A stretch of 15,806 nt of DNA from an uncultured Mesorhizobium sp. (GTDB lineage Bacteria; Pseudomonadota; Alphaproteobacteria; Rhizobiales; Rhizobiaceae): positions 1 to 15,806 of the forward strand of contig CATMOC010000018.1 of assembly GCA_950071955.1 (NCBI GenBank). The letters run 5' to 3'. Within the stretch, counting starts at the first letter, position 1; each line of letters starts with the position of its first letter. Of the stretch, positions 1-7,308 are shown piece after piece. The notes beneath the pieces are model-generated. The model searched no databases. It was not told the DNA's origin and was given only the letters and a program-made list of their open reading frames with translations. The translations under genes were made by a program, and so were the position numbers.

Positions 1-257
1 GCGACCTTCCAGAAGCTGCCCTTCTCCACCTCCGTCAACTCCAGCGTGCCCAGCGCGCCCGCGTCGAGGCTCACCATCACCGCGTCGTGCTTGGTCAGCG
101 CCGCCTCCACCCAGAGCCCGAGACCGCCGATGGCGTCGAGGCTGGTGGAGAAGTCGAACCCCACCACCTCCACCTCGGGGTAGCCCAACTCCACGGTCAC
201 CGGGATCTGCATCCCCGCCAAGGCCGGGCCCACCAGGCCGAGGAACTCGTCGAAGCC
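1..257 (-). CDS. Fragment of an unidentified protein, probably foreign to the rest of the window
   Basis: The minus strand is open from about 257 down to position 1, with codons starting at multiples of three, and has neither start nor stop in the window. The translation runs TGFDEFLGLVGPALAG near 260, then VTVELGYPEVEVVGFDF and LDAIGGLGLWVEAAL, and continues to the edge. Alternating hydrophobic and charged residues suggest beta strands, possibly an envelope or outer-membrane barrel protein; I cannot name the family. Codon use is unlike the rest of the window: valine is almost always GTG here, whereas GTC dominates elsewhere, which recalls myxobacterial genes. The plus strand over this stretch reads as a low-complexity shadow rich in H, E and G (for example HHLHLGVAQLHGHRD), so the minus strand is the coding one. 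The frame ends exactly where the sugar-binding protein begins. Confidence 0.5.
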
Positions 258-1199
258 GGTCTCATGCGCGATTTCACCGATCTTGCCGAAAAGGAGGGCT
301 GGAAGGATTTCATCCGCCCGGTGAGCCTGCTCGACGGCTGCACCGTCGACGGCAAGATCTACTGCGTGCCGATCAACATCCATTCCTGGCAGTGGCTCTG
401 GCTGTCCCACAAGGCTTTCGAGGATGCCGGCGTGCCGGTGCCCACCAACTGGGACGAGTTCGTCGCCGCCGCGCCCGCTCTCGAGAAGGCCGGCAAGGTC
501 CCGCTCGCCATCGGCGGCCAGCCCTGGCAGAGGACGGGCGTCTTCAACGTGCTGATACCCGCCATCGCCGGCAAGGAGACCTTCCTCAAGGTCTACCAGG
601 ACAAGGACGCCGAGGCAGCCGCGGGACCCGAGATCGCCAAGGTCTTCAAGGCGGCCGACGACGCGCGCAAGATGGCGGCCAATTCGAACGTGCAGGACTG
701 GAACCAGGCTACCAATCTCGTCATCACCGGCCAGGCCGGCGGACAGATCATGGGAGACTGGGCGCAGGGCGAGTTCCAGGTCGCGGGCCAGGTCGCCGGC
801 AAGGACTATTCCTGCCTGCCCGGGCTCGGCGTCAACGAACTGATCTCGGTCGGCGGCGACGCCTTCTACTTCCCCGTCCTGGACGATCCGGAAAAGACGG
901 CGGCGCAGGAGGTGCTCGCCTCGAGCATGCTCAGCCCCGAGACGCAGGTAGCGTTCAACCTCAAGAAGGGTTCGGTCCCGGTGCGCGGCGATGTCGACCT
1001 TGCCGCCGCCAACGACTGCATGAAGAAGGGCCTCGCGATCCTGGCCGAGGAGAACACGATCCCCGATCCGCCGCGGCTCAACACCGAGGACACGAACAAC
1101 CAGCTGAACGACCTGTTCGTCGAGTTCTTCGCCACCCCGTCGATGACACCGGAAGAAGCGCAGAAGCGCTACGCCGCGATCATCGAAAGCGCCGACTGA
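252..1199 (+). CDS. Sugar ABC transporter substrate-binding protein (5' truncated)
   Basis: This is the C-terminal roughly 315 residues of a periplasmic family 1 extracellular solute-binding protein (COG1653), which captures a carbohydrate and delivers it to the permeases encoded next. The intact family is about 410-430 residues, so the signal peptide and about 100 residues are missing. The first convincing residues are EAGLMRDFTDLAEKEGW at about 252-302. Family-like segments follow: VPINIHSWQWLWLSHKAF, PTNWDEFVAAA, AIGGQPWQ, DWNQATNLVITGQAGGQIMG and LKKGSVPVRGDVDL. The overall pattern is closest to glucose/mannose-type binding proteins (GtsA-like), but the true ligand cannot be read from sequence. 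The frame is open upstream only through the antisense of the foreign fragment, so no genuine start exists in this window. The stop is at 1197-1199, followed by a hairpin and the permease genes. Confidence 0.9.
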   Translation, partial: EAGLMRDFTDLAEKEGWKDFIRPVSLLDGCTVDGKIYCVPINIHSWQWLWLSHKAFEDAGVPVPTNWDEFVAAAPALEKAGKVPLAIGGQPWQRTGVFNVLIPAIAGKETFLKVYQDKDAEAAAGPEIAKVFKAADDARKMAANSNVQDWNQATNLVITGQAGGQIMGDWAQGEFQVAGQVAGKDYSCLPGLGVNELISVGGDAFYFPVLDDPEKTAAQEVLASSMLSPETQVAFNLKKGSVPVRGDVDLAAANDCMKKGLAILAEENTIPDPPRLNTEDTNNQLNDLFVEFFATPSMTPEEAQKRYAAIIESAD

Positions 1200-1218
1200 G
1201 CTCCCGAGGCTCGACCTT

Positions 1219-1251
1219 CCCGCCGCCGGGTCCGCGCGACCCCGCGGCGGG
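1219..1251 (+). terminator. Intercistronic hairpin between binding protein and permeases
   Basis: An almost perfect hairpin begins 19 bases after the binding-protein stop. CCCGCCGC (1219-1226) pairs with GCGGCGGG (1244-1251), and GGGTC (1228-1232) pairs with GACCC (1238-1242). One C-C mismatch separates the two helices, and the loop is CGCGC. That is 13 base pairs with no T tract after it. In other sugar ABC operons such hairpins protect the binding-protein message or partly terminate transcription, giving more binding protein than permease. That role is inferred here. Confidence 0.55.
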
Positions 1252-1282
1252 GCTTCCTCGCCCCTGCCGCCGGACGACGAGC

Positions 1283-2185
1283 ATGCCGACCGAAGCGACC
1301 AGACGCCCCAACACGCTCTTCCGCAACCTCAACGCCAAGATCGCTTCCCTGCCGATGATCCTCACGGCGCTGGTGGTCTTCGTCGGCGGCACCATCTGGA
1401 CGATCACCTACTCCTTCACCAATTCGCGCCTCCTGCCGCGGCTGAACTTCATCGGCCTCGATCAGTACGAACGGCTCTGGAGCACGCCGCGCTGGATCGC
1501 CTCGATCCAGAATCTCGTTATCTACGGCAGTCTGTCGCTGATCTTCTCGTTGCTGATCGGCTTCGTGCTCGCCGCGCTGCTCGACCAGAAGATCCGCTTC
1601 GAGAACACCTTCCGCAGCATCATCCTCTACCCCTTCGCGCTGTCCTTCATCGTCACCGGCCTGGTATGGCAGTGGCTGCTCAACCCGGACTTCGGCGTGC
1701 AGCATCTCGTGCGCACGCTCGGCTGGGAAAGCTTCACCTTCAATCCGCTCTACGACCAGTCGATCGTCATCTACGGAATCCTCATCGCCGGTCTGTGGCA
1801 GGGCACGGGCCTCGTCATGTGCCTGATGCTGGCAGGCTTGCGTGGCATCGACGAGGATATCTGGAAAGCCGCGCGGGTGGACGGCATCCCGATGTGGAAG
1901 ACGTATATCTTCATCGTCATCCCGATGATGCGCCCGGTCTTCGTCACGACGCTCGTCATCATCGCGAGCGGCATCGTGCGCATCTACGACCTCGTGGTCG
2001 CGCAGACGTCGGGCGGTCCCGGCCACGCCTCGGAGGTGCCGGCCAAATACGTCTACGACTACATGTTCGCCGCGCAGAATCTCGGCCAGGGCTTTGCCGC
2101 TTCGACCATGATGCTCTTGACGGTCGCCATCGTCGTCGTGCCCTGGGCTTACCTCGAATTCGGCGGGAGGCGCCGCCATGGCTGA
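1283..2185 (+). CDS. Sugar ABC transporter permease (MalF/UgpA type)
   Basis: This 300-residue inner-membrane protein is one half of the transmembrane channel of the sugar importer. Hydrophobic segments are near residues 24-45, 76-101, 111-131, 161-185 and 218-238, with a last one near 270-290, matching six-helix MalF-like permeases without the long MalF periplasmic insert. The cytoplasmic EAA loop that docks on the ATPase is at about residues 190-214 (DEDIWKAARVDG then IVIP, where the family usually has an LP). I chose the ATG at 1283, preceded by GGACG, because it gives the expected short charged N-terminus; the frame is open far upstream only as a shadow of the binding-protein gene. Its stop overlaps the next start in ATGGCTGA, which implies translational coupling. 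Confidence 0.93.
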   Translation: MPTEATRRPNTLFRNLNAKIASLPMILTALVVFVGGTIWTITYSFTNSRLLPRLNFIGLDQYERLWSTPRWIASIQNLVIYGSLSLIFSLLIGFVLAALLDQKIRFENTFRSIILYPFALSFIVTGLVWQWLLNPDFGVQHLVRTLGWESFTFNPLYDQSIVIYGILIAGLWQGTGLVMCLMLAGLRGIDEDIWKAARVDGIPMWKTYIFIVIPMMRPVFVTTLVIIASGIVRIYDLVVAQTSGGPGHASEVPAKYVYDYMFAAQNLGQGFAASTMMLLTVAIVVVPWAYLEFGGRRRHG

Positions 2186-3113
2186 CGTGCGTACCGCCTC
2201 CGTCGGACAGGTCGAGCCGCGGATCGCAGGCCATGACGAAGCCTGGGGTCCCCGGCCCAGGCGAATTTTCTCGCGCCGCAACATCGTCCTCTACGGCGCG
2301 CTCGTGATCGTCTCGCTCTATTACCTGATGCCGCTCTACGTCATGATCGTCACCTCGCTGAAGACGATGCCGGAGATCCGCCTAGGCAACGTCTTCGCGC
2401 CGCCGGTAGAGATCACGTTCGAGCCGTGGGTTAAGGCGTGGTCGACGGCATGCACCGGTCTCAATTGCGACGGCCTGTCGCGCGGCTTCTGGAACTCGGT
2501 GCGGATCACCATCCCCAGTGTGATCATCTCGATCGCCATCGCCTCGGTGAACGGCTACGCGCTGGCCAACTGGCGCTTCAAGGGCGGCAACACGTTCTTC
2601 ACCATCCTCATCGTCGGCGCCTTCATCCCCTACCAGGTGATGATCTATCCGATCGTCATCATCCTGCGCGAAATGGGCGTCTACGGCACGCTGACCGGAC
2701 TGATCATCGTGCACACCATCTTCGGCATGCCGATCAACACGCTGCTTTTCCGCAACTATTTCAGCTCGTTGCCGGAAGAGCTGTTCAAGGCGGCGCGCGT
2801 GGACGGCGCCGGGTTCTGGGGCATCTACTTCCGCATCATGCTGCCGATGAGCCTGCCGATCTTCGTGGTCTCGATGATCATCCAGGTCACCGGCATCTGG
2901 AACGACTTCCTGTTCGGGGTGGTCTACACCAAGCCCGACACCTACCCGATGACGGTCCAGCTCAACAACATCGTCAATTCCGTGCAGGGCGTGAAGGAGT
3001 ACAACGTCAACATGGCGGCCACCATCCTCACCGGACTCGTGCCGCTGGTCATCTACTTCATCTCTGGCAAGCTGTTCGTGCGCGGCATCGCCGCGGGCGC
3101 GGTGAAGGGCTGA
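2178..3113 (+). CDS. Sugar ABC transporter permease (MalG/UgpE type)
   Basis: This 311-residue inner-membrane protein is the second half of the importer channel. A hydrophilic N-terminus of about 35 residues is followed by membrane segments near 36-57, 108-130, 141-162, 172-191, 224-245 and 282-300. The EAA loop at residues 200-223 (EELFKAARVDGAGFWGIY then IMLP) is canonical for binding-protein-dependent permeases (BPD_transp_1). The C-terminus GIAAGAVKG is typical of this permease class. The gene starts 8 bases inside the preceding permease gene and ends 3 bases before the ATPase start codon, so the three genes are one transcription and translation unit. A small cysteine-containing insert, STACTGLNCDGL at residues 89-100, lies in the first periplasmic loop and also occurs, as I recall, in glucose-type permeases. 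Confidence 0.94.
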   Translation: MADVRTASVGQVEPRIAGHDEAWGPRPRRIFSRRNIVLYGALVIVSLYYLMPLYVMIVTSLKTMPEIRLGNVFAPPVEITFEPWVKAWSTACTGLNCDGLSRGFWNSVRITIPSVIISIAIASVNGYALANWRFKGGNTFFTILIVGAFIPYQVMIYPIVIILREMGVYGTLTGLIIVHTIFGMPINTLLFRNYFSSLPEELFKAARVDGAGFWGIYFRIMLPMSLPIFVVSMIIQVTGIWNDFLFGVVYTKPDTYPMTVQLNNIVNSVQGVKEYNVNMAATILTGLVPLVIYFISGKLFVRGIAAGAVKG

Positions 3114-3116
3114 TCG

Positions 3117-4202
3117 ATGACCAGCGTTCTCGTCAGGGATCTCTCCCTCAATTTCGGCGCGGTCGAGGTGCTGAAATCGCTCAACCTCGAGGTCGCGGAA
3201 GGCGAGTTCCTCGTCCTGCTCGGTCCGTCCGGCTGCGGCAAGTCGACCTTGCTCAACTGCATCGCCGGCCTGCTCGACGTGTCCGCCGGCCAGATCTTCA
3301 TCAACGGCAAGAACGTCACCTGGAACGAACCCAAGGACCGCGGCATCGGCATGGTGTTCCAGTCCTACGCGCTCTACCCGCAGATGACGGTCGAGGGGAA
3401 CCTCTCCTTCGGTCTGAAGAACGCGCGGCTGCCGCGCGACGAGATCGCCCGGCGCATCGCCCGGGCGGCGGAGATCCTCCAGATCGAGCCGCTGTTGCAG
3501 CGCAAGCCAGCGGCCCTTTCCGGCGGACAGAGGCAGCGCGTCGCGATCGGCCGGGCGCTGGTGCGCGACGTCGACGTCTTCCTGTTCGACGAGCCGCTGT
3601 CGAACCTCGACGCCAAGCTGCGCTCGGAACTGCGCATCGAGATCAAGCGTCTGCACCAGAAGCTCGCCAACACGATGATCTACGTTACCCACGACCAGAT
3701 CGAGGCGCTGACGCTGGCCGACCGGATTGCCGTCATGAAGGGCGGCATCATCCAGCAGTTCGATTCGCCCAAGACCATCTACAACCGGCCGGTCAACCGC
3801 TTCGTGGCTGATTTCATCGGCTCGCCGGGCATGAACTTCATCGAGGGCGAACTGGAGACGCGAGACGGCGCTCCCTGGTTTGTCGCGGGCGATTTTCGCG
3901 CGCCCGTTTCCAATTACCCGTTCGACGGCAAGGGCTTCCGGCAAGGCCCGGCCTCCTTCGGCATCCGCCCGGAGCATGTGGGGGTGAACACCGGCGATGG
4001 ATGGCCGTTCTCGGCCCGGGTGCCGGTCGAGGTGGTCGAGCCGATGGGGTCCGACACGCTGGTCTGGACGCGACTCGGCGGCCAGAGCTTCACCATGCGT
4101 GTCACCTCCGAGCGGTCGCCCCGCACGGGCGAGACCGTCACGATCGGCTTCGATCCGCTCAATGCCTCTCTCTTCGACACAGAGACTGGCGAAAGGCTCT
4201 GA
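3117..4202 (+). CDS. Sugar ABC transporter ATP-binding protein (MalK/UgpC family)
   Basis: This 361-residue cytoplasmic ATPase powers the importer. All nucleotide-binding elements are intact: Walker A GPSGCGKST (36-44), Q-loop glutamine 82 in MVFQSYALYP, signature LSGGQ (134-138), Walker B VFLFDE (154-159) with catalytic Glu159, D-loop SNLD, and H-loop His192 in THDQIEA. Residues from about 236 onward form the OB-fold/TOBE regulatory domain of MalK-like proteins (FGIRPEHVGV and EVVEPMGSDTLVW are recognisable). Length is normal for the family. The start codon is 3 bases after the permease stop. Because MalK/UgpC-type ATPases are often shared between importers, it may also serve other sugar permeases in the cell. 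Confidence 0.95.
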   Translation: MTSVLVRDLSLNFGAVEVLKSLNLEVAEGEFLVLLGPSGCGKSTLLNCIAGLLDVSAGQIFINGKNVTWNEPKDRGIGMVFQSYALYPQMTVEGNLSFGLKNARLPRDEIARRIARAAEILQIEPLLQRKPAALSGGQRQRVAIGRALVRDVDVFLFDEPLSNLDAKLRSELRIEIKRLHQKLANTMIYVTHDQIEALTLADRIAVMKGGIIQQFDSPKTIYNRPVNRFVADFIGSPGMNFIEGELETRDGAPWFVAGDFRAPVSNYPFDGKGFRQGPASFGIRPEHVGVNTGDGWPFSARVPVEVVEPMGSDTLVWTRLGGQSFTMRVTSERSPRTGETVTIGFDPLNASLFDTETGERL

Positions 4203-4235
4203 CGTTCAAACATCATCGATACCGGGAAGAATTCC

Positions 4236-4982
4236 ATGGACTGGTCTTTTCAGCTCTACAGCGCGCGCAATTTCCAGCCGTGGGACGGCGTCCTGAAGCT
4301 GCTCGCGGACAGCGGGTACAGCCAGGTCGAAGGCTTCGGAGGCGTCTATTCCGACCCACCCGCCTTCCGCGCCGAGATGGACAGGAACGGCCTTTCGATG
4401 CCGACCGGCCATTTCGCGATCGACGCGCTGGAGAACGATTTCGACGGCGTGCGCCGCACCGCCGATGCGCTCGGCGTCAGGACGCTGATCTGCCCATTCC
4501 TCGTGCCGGACAAGCGGCCGGCGGACGCGGCCGGCTGGCGCGGCTTCGGCGAGCGGCTGGCGCGTGCGGGCGAGAAGGCGGGCAAGGCCGGATACGGCTT
4601 CGCCTGGCACAACCACGATTTCGAGTTCAGAGCGCTGGCCGACGGTTCCCTGCCGCAGGACCTCATCTTCTCCGCCGCGCCGGACCTTGGCTGGGAGATC
4701 GACATCGCCTGGGTGGTGCGCGGTGGCGCGGACCCTTCCGAATGGATTGACCGCTACGGCTCCAGGATCTCCGCCGTCCATGTGAAGGACATCGCCAAGG
4801 CCGGGGAGGGGACCGGGGAGGACGGCTGGGCCGATGTCGGCCATGGCACGATCGACTGGGCTGGGCTGATGGCGCAACTGCGCGCGAAGACGTCCGCCCG
4901 CTTCTTCATCATGGAACACGACAATCCCAGCGACATCGGGCGCTTCGCCCGGCGTTCGATCGAATCCGCCAGGACTTATTAG
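4236..4982 (+). CDS. Sugar phosphate isomerase/epimerase-like TIM-barrel protein
   Basis: This 248-residue soluble protein has the xylose-isomerase-like TIM-barrel fold (AP_endonuc_2 family; COG1082). Members are metal-dependent isomerases or epimerases acting on sugars, keto-sugars or inositol derivatives. Candidate metal and catalytic residues are visible: Glu32 in VEGFG, the HNHDFEF cluster (His125, His127, Glu130), Glu154 and Asp156 in GWEIDIAW, His182 in AVHVKD, and Glu227 in FIMEHD. The protein is complete, at the short end of the family. It starts 33 bases after the ATPase and ends 12 bases before the dehydrogenase, so it belongs to the transporter operon and probably acts on the imported sugar or its oxidised form. 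The exact reaction is not determinable from sequence. Confidence 0.88.
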   Translation: MDWSFQLYSARNFQPWDGVLKLLADSGYSQVEGFGGVYSDPPAFRAEMDRNGLSMPTGHFAIDALENDFDGVRRTADALGVRTLICPFLVPDKRPADAAGWRGFGERLARAGEKAGKAGYGFAWHNHDFEFRALADGSLPQDLIFSAAPDLGWEIDIAWVVRGGADPSEWIDRYGSRISAVHVKDIAKAGEGTGEDGWADVGHGTIDWAGLMAQLRAKTSARFFIMEHDNPSDIGRFARRSIESARTY

Positions 4983-4994
4983 GAGCGAGACATC

Positions 4995-6161
4995 ATGGCG
5001 AAGAAGCTGGGGATCGGTATCGTCGGCTGCGGCAACATTTCCGCCGCCTATCTGCGGCTCGGGCCGCTCTTCCGCGGCATCGAGATGCGCGCCTGCGCCG
5101 ACATCGACATGGCGGCGGCAAGGACGCGTGCCTCGGAGTTCGGCGTGAGAGCCTCGACCGTGGACGACCTCATGGCGGCCGACGACGTCGACATCGTCGT
5201 CAACCTCACCATTCCGGCGGCGCACTACGAGATCTCGCGCCGCGCGCTGGAGGCGGGCAAGCACGTCTACTCGGAAAAACCCTTCGTGCTCTCGGTCGCC
5301 GAGGGGCTCGACCTGAAGAAGATCGCGGCGAGGAAGAACCTGCGCATCGGCTCCGCGCCCGACACCTTTCTGGGCGGCGCGCACCAGTTGGCCCGCCATG
5401 TCGTCGATTCGGGCCTCGTCGGCCGCATCACCAGCGGCACCTGCTTCGTGATGAGCCACGGCATGGAGCACTGGCACCCGAACCCGGACTTCTTCTTCAA
5501 AATCGGCGGCGGTCCGATCCTCGACATCGGGCCCTACTACATCGCCAACCTCATCCAGCTCATCGGGCCGGTGCGGAGGGTGGCGGCGCTCTCTTCCATT
5601 CCGGCGAAGGAGCGCACCATCACCTCGCAACCGCGCGCCGGCGAGAAGATTTCGGTGGAGACACCCACGACGATTCTCGCGCTCTTGCACTTCGAGAACG
5701 GCGCGGTGATCAGCCTCAACGCCAGCTGGGACGTCTGGGTGCACAACCATTCCCCGATCGAACTCTACGGCGAGGAAGGCTCGCTCTTCGTGCCCGATCC
5801 GAACTTCTTCGGCGGCGAGGTCCGCTACACCACCAAGGACAAGCCGGTGAAGAAGGCGCCCAAGTGGGAGCATCCCTTCTCGGTGCACAATCAGGAACAC
5901 CCGCGGGGGCCGCTCGCCAACTACCGGACCTCGGGACTGGCCGACATGGCGGTCGCGATCCGCGAGGGACGGCCGCACCGTTGCTCGCTCGAAGCATCGC
6001 TGCACGCCATCGAGGTGATGACATCGATCCTGAAGTCGGGCGAGACGGGCAAGTTCATCGAGATGAAGACGACCTGCGAGCGTCCGGAAGCGCTGCCGCC
6101 GAAGGAAGCCCGCGCCCTGCTGGCGCAGAAACCCCAGAAGGTCGCGCGCGCCGCGGCCTGA
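4995..6161 (+). CDS. Gfo/Idh/MocA family oxidoreductase
   Basis: This 388-residue NAD(P)-dependent sugar or inositol dehydrogenase is probably cytoplasmic. The N-terminal Rossmann domain (about residues 5-125) carries the dinucleotide loop GIVGCGNIS (8-16), and the catalytic lysine is Lys95 in YSEKPF. The C-terminal alpha/beta domain (Gfo_Idh_MocA_C) includes GGGPILDIGPYYIANL at about 171-186, where many relatives have D-x-G-x-H; here the histidine position is tyrosine, as I recall for the DxGPYY subfamily. A good ribosome site (AGGAG, 4981-4985) precedes the start. The C-terminus ends in a K/A/R-rich tail. It pairs with the isomerase in one operon, suggesting oxidation or reduction at one carbon of the imported sugar followed by isomerisation. 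The rhizobial ThuB dehydrogenase in trehalose/sucrose operons is a family analogy, not an assignment. Confidence 0.92.
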   Translation: MAKKLGIGIVGCGNISAAYLRLGPLFRGIEMRACADIDMAAARTRASEFGVRASTVDDLMAADDVDIVVNLTIPAAHYEISRRALEAGKHVYSEKPFVLSVAEGLDLKKIAARKNLRIGSAPDTFLGGAHQLARHVVDSGLVGRITSGTCFVMSHGMEHWHPNPDFFFKIGGGPILDIGPYYIANLIQLIGPVRRVAALSSIPAKERTITSQPRAGEKISVETPTTILALLHFENGAVISLNASWDVWVHNHSPIELYGEEGSLFVPDPNFFGGEVRYTTKDKPVKKAPKWEHPFSVHNQEHPRGPLANYRTSGLADMAVAIREGRPHRCSLEASLHAIEVMTSILKSGETGKFIEMKTTCERPEALPPKEARALLAQKPQKVARAAA

Positions 6162-6195
6162 GCGTCGCGCCGTCCATCCTCCCGCGACTGCACCT

Positions 6196-6238
6196 TGCGC
6201 CCGGTCGGCCCAATCGCCGCACCGGGCGCAGTCTTGTT
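6196..6238 (+). terminator. Rho-independent terminator of the sugar operon
   Basis: The hairpin begins 34 bases after the dehydrogenase stop. TGCGCCCGGT (6196-6205) pairs perfectly with ACCGGGCGCA (6221-6230), extended inside by CGGC (6206-6209) with GCCG (6216-6219) after a single bulged C. The loop is CCAATC. The stem is followed by GTCTTGTTGG, a moderately T-rich tail. It closes the transport and catabolism operon and separates it from the copper genes. Confidence 0.75.
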
Positions 6239-6297
6239 GGCGGGCGGAGTGCGACCTGCTAGAAGCGGCGCGTCCTCAGGATCGGACGGTCGCAGGC

Positions 6298-6675
6298 GTG
6301 ACGGCACTTCGCAAGGCATCGGGTGGGTGGACGGCGCATCTCGCGCTCATCCTTCTGCTCGTCCAGCTCTTCGCGACGGGCTTCACCGCTGCCAGCCACG
6401 CCGCCGCGCCGCAGCTCGACGCGTTTGGCAACGTGCTCTGCCTTTCGGGCGAGCCGGGCGACGCGCCGGACGGCGGCCATGGCATCCTCCCCGGATGCTG
6501 CACCTTCGGCTGCAATCAGGCCGCTTCGGCACCGGCAGTTCCGCAGCACGACACGGTCGCGCTCGCGCCGCGGCCAGTGACAAGTGTCGCCGTCCTTCTC
6601 CCCGAAACCCGCCATCCGCTTCCCGGCCGCCTGACGCATCCCGGCAGTCCCCGAGCGCCACCGTCCGCAGTGTAA
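6298..6675 (+). CDS. DUF2946-like small membrane/secreted protein
   Basis: This 125-residue protein starts with GTG. A short basic N-terminus is followed by a hydrophobic stretch at residues 13-32 (HLALILLLVQLFATGF) ending near ASHAAA, which could be a signal peptide or a membrane anchor. The mature part has Cys48, His61, the pair Cys67-Cys68 and Cys72 (GCCTFGC), a likely metal-binding cluster, then a proline-rich tail. The pattern and the adjacent copper chaperone fit the DUF2946 family, whose members often sit beside copper genes; its biochemical role is unknown. The ribosome site upstream of the GTG is weak. I chose this start because it gives an intact signal-like segment. A function in periplasmic copper handling is inferred from context. 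Confidence 0.75.
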   Translation: MTALRKASGGWTAHLALILLLVQLFATGFTAASHAAAPQLDAFGNVLCLSGEPGDAPDGGHGILPGCCTFGCNQAASAPAVPQHDTVALAPRPVTSVAVLLPETRHPLPGRLTHPGSPRAPPSAV

Positions 6676-6680
6676 TCGTC

Positions 6681-6701
6681 CGCTCCGGTAGAACCGGAGC
6701 G
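6681..6701 (+). terminator. Hairpin just after the DUF2946-like gene
   Basis: CGCTCCGG (6681-6688) pairs perfectly with CCGGAGCG (6694-6701) around the loop TAGAA, five bases after the stop codon. The tail TTCCATTCC holds only a few T residues. It could be a weak terminator, or an intercistronic stem in a shared transcript with the copper chaperone gene. Confidence 0.45.
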
Positions 6702-6720
6702 TTCCATTCCTGACCGATCA

Positions 6721-6736
6721 CCCCGCGCGAGCGGGG
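6721..6736 (+). other. GNRA-tetraloop hairpin in the leader of the copper chaperone gene
   Basis: CCCCGC (6721-6726) pairs with GCGGGG (6731-6736) around GCGA, a GNRA tetraloop. It lies 26 bases upstream of the chaperone start codon and a few bases before the likely ribosome site (GGAG at about 6753), so it may tune translation or stabilise the message. Only one copy is present. Confidence 0.4.
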
Positions 6737-6762
6737 ATTACAGCCCGTTTCGGAGACCCATC

Positions 6763-7308
6763 ATGTCCGCTTTCATCCGCGCATCCGCGCTTGCCTTCCT
6801 CCGCCGCACGCACGCGGCCGGTTTCGTCGCGGCGACTTCCCTGTCGCTGTTCGCATTCATCTCGATAGCCAGCGCGCACGAGTTCAAGTCCGGCGATCTC
6901 GTCATCCAGCATCCGTGGTCACGCGCCGCACCGTCCGGTGCCAAGGTCGCGGGGGGCTATTTCGTGATCCGCAACGATGGATCGGAGCCGGACCGGCTGC
7001 TCGCAGTCTCCGCCGAGATCGCCGGCCGGACCGAGATCCACGAGATGTCGGTCGACGACAAGGGGGTGATGACGATGCGTCCCGTCGAAGGCGCTCTCGA
7101 AATTCCCGCGGGTGGCGCCCTCGAACTGAAGCCCGGCTCGTTCCATCTGATGTTCATGGACCTTCACTCTCTCCCGAAGGCGGATGAGCGTTTCGCGGGA
7201 ACGCTGACCTTTGAAAAGGCCGGCGATGTCGCGGTCGAGTTCACGGTCGAAGCCATCGGCGGTGCCATGAACCACGACGAGAATGGATCGAAGATGAAGA
7301 TGAAATGA
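6763..7308 (+). CDS. Periplasmic copper chaperone PCu(A)C
   Basis: This 181-residue secreted copper-binding protein has a long N-terminal signal region (FVAATSLSLFAFISIASA, probable cleavage before HEFKSGD at residue 39). The mature part is a cupredoxin-like PCu(A)C domain. The copper site residues of the H(M)-x10-M-x21-H-x-M type are seen as His93, Met95, Met103/Met105, His128 and Met130 (HEMSVDDKGVMTM and FHLMFMDL). The short tail MNHDENGSKMKMK adds Met and His residues. Family members carry Cu(I) in the periplasm and help build the CuA or CuB sites of cytochrome oxidase with Sco proteins. No sco gene is in the window. The DUF2946-like gene 87 bases upstream on the same strand is its likely operon partner. 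Confidence 0.93.
   Translation: MSAFIRASALAFLRRTHAAGFVAATSLSLFAFISIASAHEFKSGDLVIQHPWSRAAPSGAKVAGGYFVIRNDGSEPDRLLAVSAEIAGRTEIHEMSVDDKGVMTMRPVEGALEIPAGGALELKPGSFHLMFMDLHSLPKADERFAGTLTFEKAGDVAVEFTVEAIGGAMNHDENGSKMKMK

Noticed and set aside
87..251. Plus-strand ATG at 87 as the real start of the sugar-binding protein
   Set aside because: The first roughly 55 residues are a H/E/G-rich antisense shadow of the minus-strand fragment, with no signal peptide and no binding-protein similarity.
4206..6005. 599-codon minus-strand frame opposite the isomerase and dehydrogenase genes
   Set aside because: Low-complexity antisense shadow. The plus-strand genes have clear family motifs and ribosome sites.
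6721..6740. CCCCGCGCGAGCGGGGAT resembles the palindromic core of type I-E CRISPR repeats
   Set aside because: There is a single copy, with no second repeat at spacer distance and no cas gene; it is treated as an ordinary leader hairpin.
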